Shown here: one piece after another, positions 5,989 to 6,445 of the stretch
Numbering within the stretch: position 1 is the first letter of the stretch
How the letters are laid out: every line of letters begins with the position of its first letter
The notes under the pieces: model-generated
What the model saw: only the letters and a program-made list of their open reading frames with translations
What the model was told of the DNA's origin: nothing
Databases searched by the model: none
Program-made: the position numbers and the translations under genes
From: Clostridia bacterium
Lineage (GTDB): Bacteria > Bacillota > Clostridia > Oscillospirales > Acutalibacteraceae
NCBI GenBank assembly: GCA_900771185.1
Contig: CAAGND010000130.1
Span: 1-6,445 of the forward strand
Direction: 5' to 3'
Length of the DNA: 6,445 nt

Positions 5989-6053
5989 CGGGCGATTCGT
6001 GAATCGCCCCTACGGGGTTTGATAGTTGTTTTTAGGTGAGTGAACACAGTTTG
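5989..6053 (-). repeat. REP-like palindrome R1 plus shared tail (direct repeat copy 1)
   Basis: The palindrome at 5989-6013 has a perfect 9-bp stem (GGGCGATTC / GAATCGCCC) around a 2-nt centre. On the minus strand it begins GTAG, like the two copies in the transposase gene. The plus-strand tail to 6053 ends GAGTGAACACAGTTTG and is shared, with changes, by the copy at 6176-6237. Weaker similarity (TGTATGACA, CCGATGTCT) continues to about 6112. Confidence 0.7.
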
Positions 6054-6112
6054 CACTACGAACCGAATATAAAGTTCATTGTCTGATGTATGACATCTGA
6101 AATCCGATGTCT

Positions 6113-6170
6113 GCTCGACACCTCATCCGTCACGGTTGCGCCGTGCCACCTTCCCCTCAAGGGAAAGGCT
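6113..6170. repeat. Double-hairpin repeat element (CTCGACACC type), copy 1
   Basis: Two small hairpins lie in a row: CACGG/CCGTG (6131-6135 and 6141-6145) and TTCCC/GGGAA (6151-6155 and 6161-6165). The overall string resembles an interspersed 'CTCATCCG...CACCTTCCCCTCAAGGGGAAGG' repeat I recall as very common in gut Clostridia. The second hairpin here seems to have lost part of one arm. A diverged relative lies at 6388-6445. Confidence 0.6.
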
Positions 6171-6175
6171 TAGCG

Positions 6176-6237
6176 CGGGTGATTCATGAATCACCCCTAC
6201 GAAGTTGGATGTTTTTTCGGCGAGTGAACACGGTTTG
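6176..6237 (-). repeat. REP-like palindrome R2 plus shared tail (direct repeat copy 2)
   Basis: Palindrome 6176-6200: 9-bp stem GGGTGATTC / GAATCACCC around AT, with GTAG at the minus-strand foot. Relative to R1, one stem pair has changed from C-G to T-A on both arms, keeping pairing. The tail ends GAGTGAACACGGTTTG (6222-6237), one base different from R1. TGTATGACA and CCGATGTCT reappear at 6245-6253 and 6255-6263, so the repeat likely extends that far, with a deletion relative to copy 1. Confidence 0.7.
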
Positions 6238-6324
6238 TTTATTCTGTATGACAGCCGATGTCTAAATCAAGAAAGTGCTGATGTCCTCCTTTACGCAATA
6301 AATATTAAGCTTATCGTTGTTCTT

Positions 6325-6375
6325 GAGCATTTTCTTTTGATGTGCAAAAGAAAACGCTCGCAAAAGAAAAGCACA
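6325..6375. repeat. Long AT-rich hairpin with overlapping direct repeat
   Basis: Arms 6325-6339 and 6345-6359 (core TTTTCTTTTG / CAAAAGAAAA) pair at 14 of 15 positions around a 5-nt loop. A further GCAAAAGAAAA at 6360-6370 repeats the right arm (first copy 6344-6354). TGTGC (6341-6345) and GCACA (6371-6375) allow a competing fold. Function is unknown. It is not followed by a T tract, so a terminator role on the plus strand is unlikely. Confidence 0.55.
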
Positions 6376-6387
6376 CGAGCCGTTCCC

Positions 6388-6445
6388 GCTCGACACCCGA
6401 CCGCTTTGCCGCAACACCAACCTTCTCTCCCTCAGGAAGCAGCTC
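6388..6445. repeat. Diverged repeat element (CTCGACACC type), copy 2, cut by window edge
   Basis: It begins GCTCGACACC, like the element at 6113, and keeps CCG, CACC, CCTTC, CCTCA and GGAAG blocks in the same order, but the two hairpins are largely degraded. It looks like an older or different subtype of the same interspersed element. The right end may lie outside the window. Confidence 0.45.

Larger units (their letters stand above)
5853..6445. other. Gene-free, repeat-rich region
   Basis: About 590 bases with no protein gene I can support on either strand. It is filled by at least four kinds of short repeat: an 11-17 bp hairpin (5903-5948), two copies of a GTAG-footed palindrome with a shared tail (from 5989 and 6176), two related CTCGACACC-type elements (6113-6170 and 6388-6445) and a long AT-rich hairpin (6325-6359). 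A minus-strand frame entering from the right edge stays open for about 45 codons, but it lies wholly in repeat sequence and looks accidental. Confidence 0.7.

Noticed and set aside
5695..6039. Plus-strand frame across the end of the last operon gene and the terminator
   Set aside because: It overlaps a real gene in another frame and reads through the terminator hairpin and two repeats, with no family features.
5989..6237. CRISPR array
   Set aside because: Only two copies, palindromic, with long unequal spacing and a shared tail. No cas genes or regular spacers.
6312..6445. Minus-strand coding frame entering from the right edge (about 45 codons)
   Set aside because: It is composed entirely of repeat elements, has no domain features, and the translated Phe/Cys-rich stretch is what the AT-rich hairpin would give by chance.

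Overview
The window looks like a chromosomal segment of a spore-forming, low-to-mid-GC Bacillota, most likely a gut-type Clostridia (Oscillospiraceae/Ruminococcaceae-like). The evidence is three sporulation genes (ylbJ/spoVV, yqfC, yqfD), strong GGAGG ribosome sites, TTG/GTG starts, and several short palindromic repeats of a kind I recall as common in gut Clostridia. The lineage is an inference; no rRNA or other marker is present.

Layout. (1) 1-2156: a sporulation block. A partial ylbJ-type membrane protein gene runs leftwards off the window edge. It is divergent from yqfC-yqfD, which run rightwards and end at a strong hairpin terminator. A good sigma-E-like -10 (CATACATT) precedes yqfC. (2) 2175-3050, minus strand: an AraC-family regulator with an N-terminal DNA-binding domain and a C-terminal GyrI-like effector-binding domain. 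(3) 3147-3626, minus strand: a small, AT-richer REP-associated tyrosine transposase (RAYT, Y1/HUH family). (4) 3627-3904: an AT-rich gap with no supported gene. (5) 3905-5794: a tight four-gene operon of ECF sigma factor, zinc-finger anti-sigma factor, TM2-type membrane protein and small LiaF/LiaI-like membrane protein, closed by a hairpin terminator. (6) 5853-6445: no supported gene, but a dense set of palindromic and direct repeats.

The most interesting signal links regions 3 and 6. Four GC-rich palindromes (3320-3346, 3483-3509, 5989-6013, 6176-6200) share one architecture. On one strand each reads GTAG, then a stem starting GGG, then the complementary arm, ending CCCG. A GTAG foot beside a hairpin is the hallmark of REP sequences acted on by RAYT proteins. 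Two of the four copies lie inside the RAYT coding sequence, in opposite orientations. Both are 27 nt long and both are translated without disrupting the frame. The two intergenic copies differ by a paired C-G to T-A change that preserves the stem.

How the genes may work together: ylbJ and yqfCD are expected mother-cell sporulation genes. The sigma/anti-sigma operon looks like an envelope-sensing unit whose two extra membrane proteins may be sensors or outputs. The AraC regulator is probably an independent, locally acting gene.
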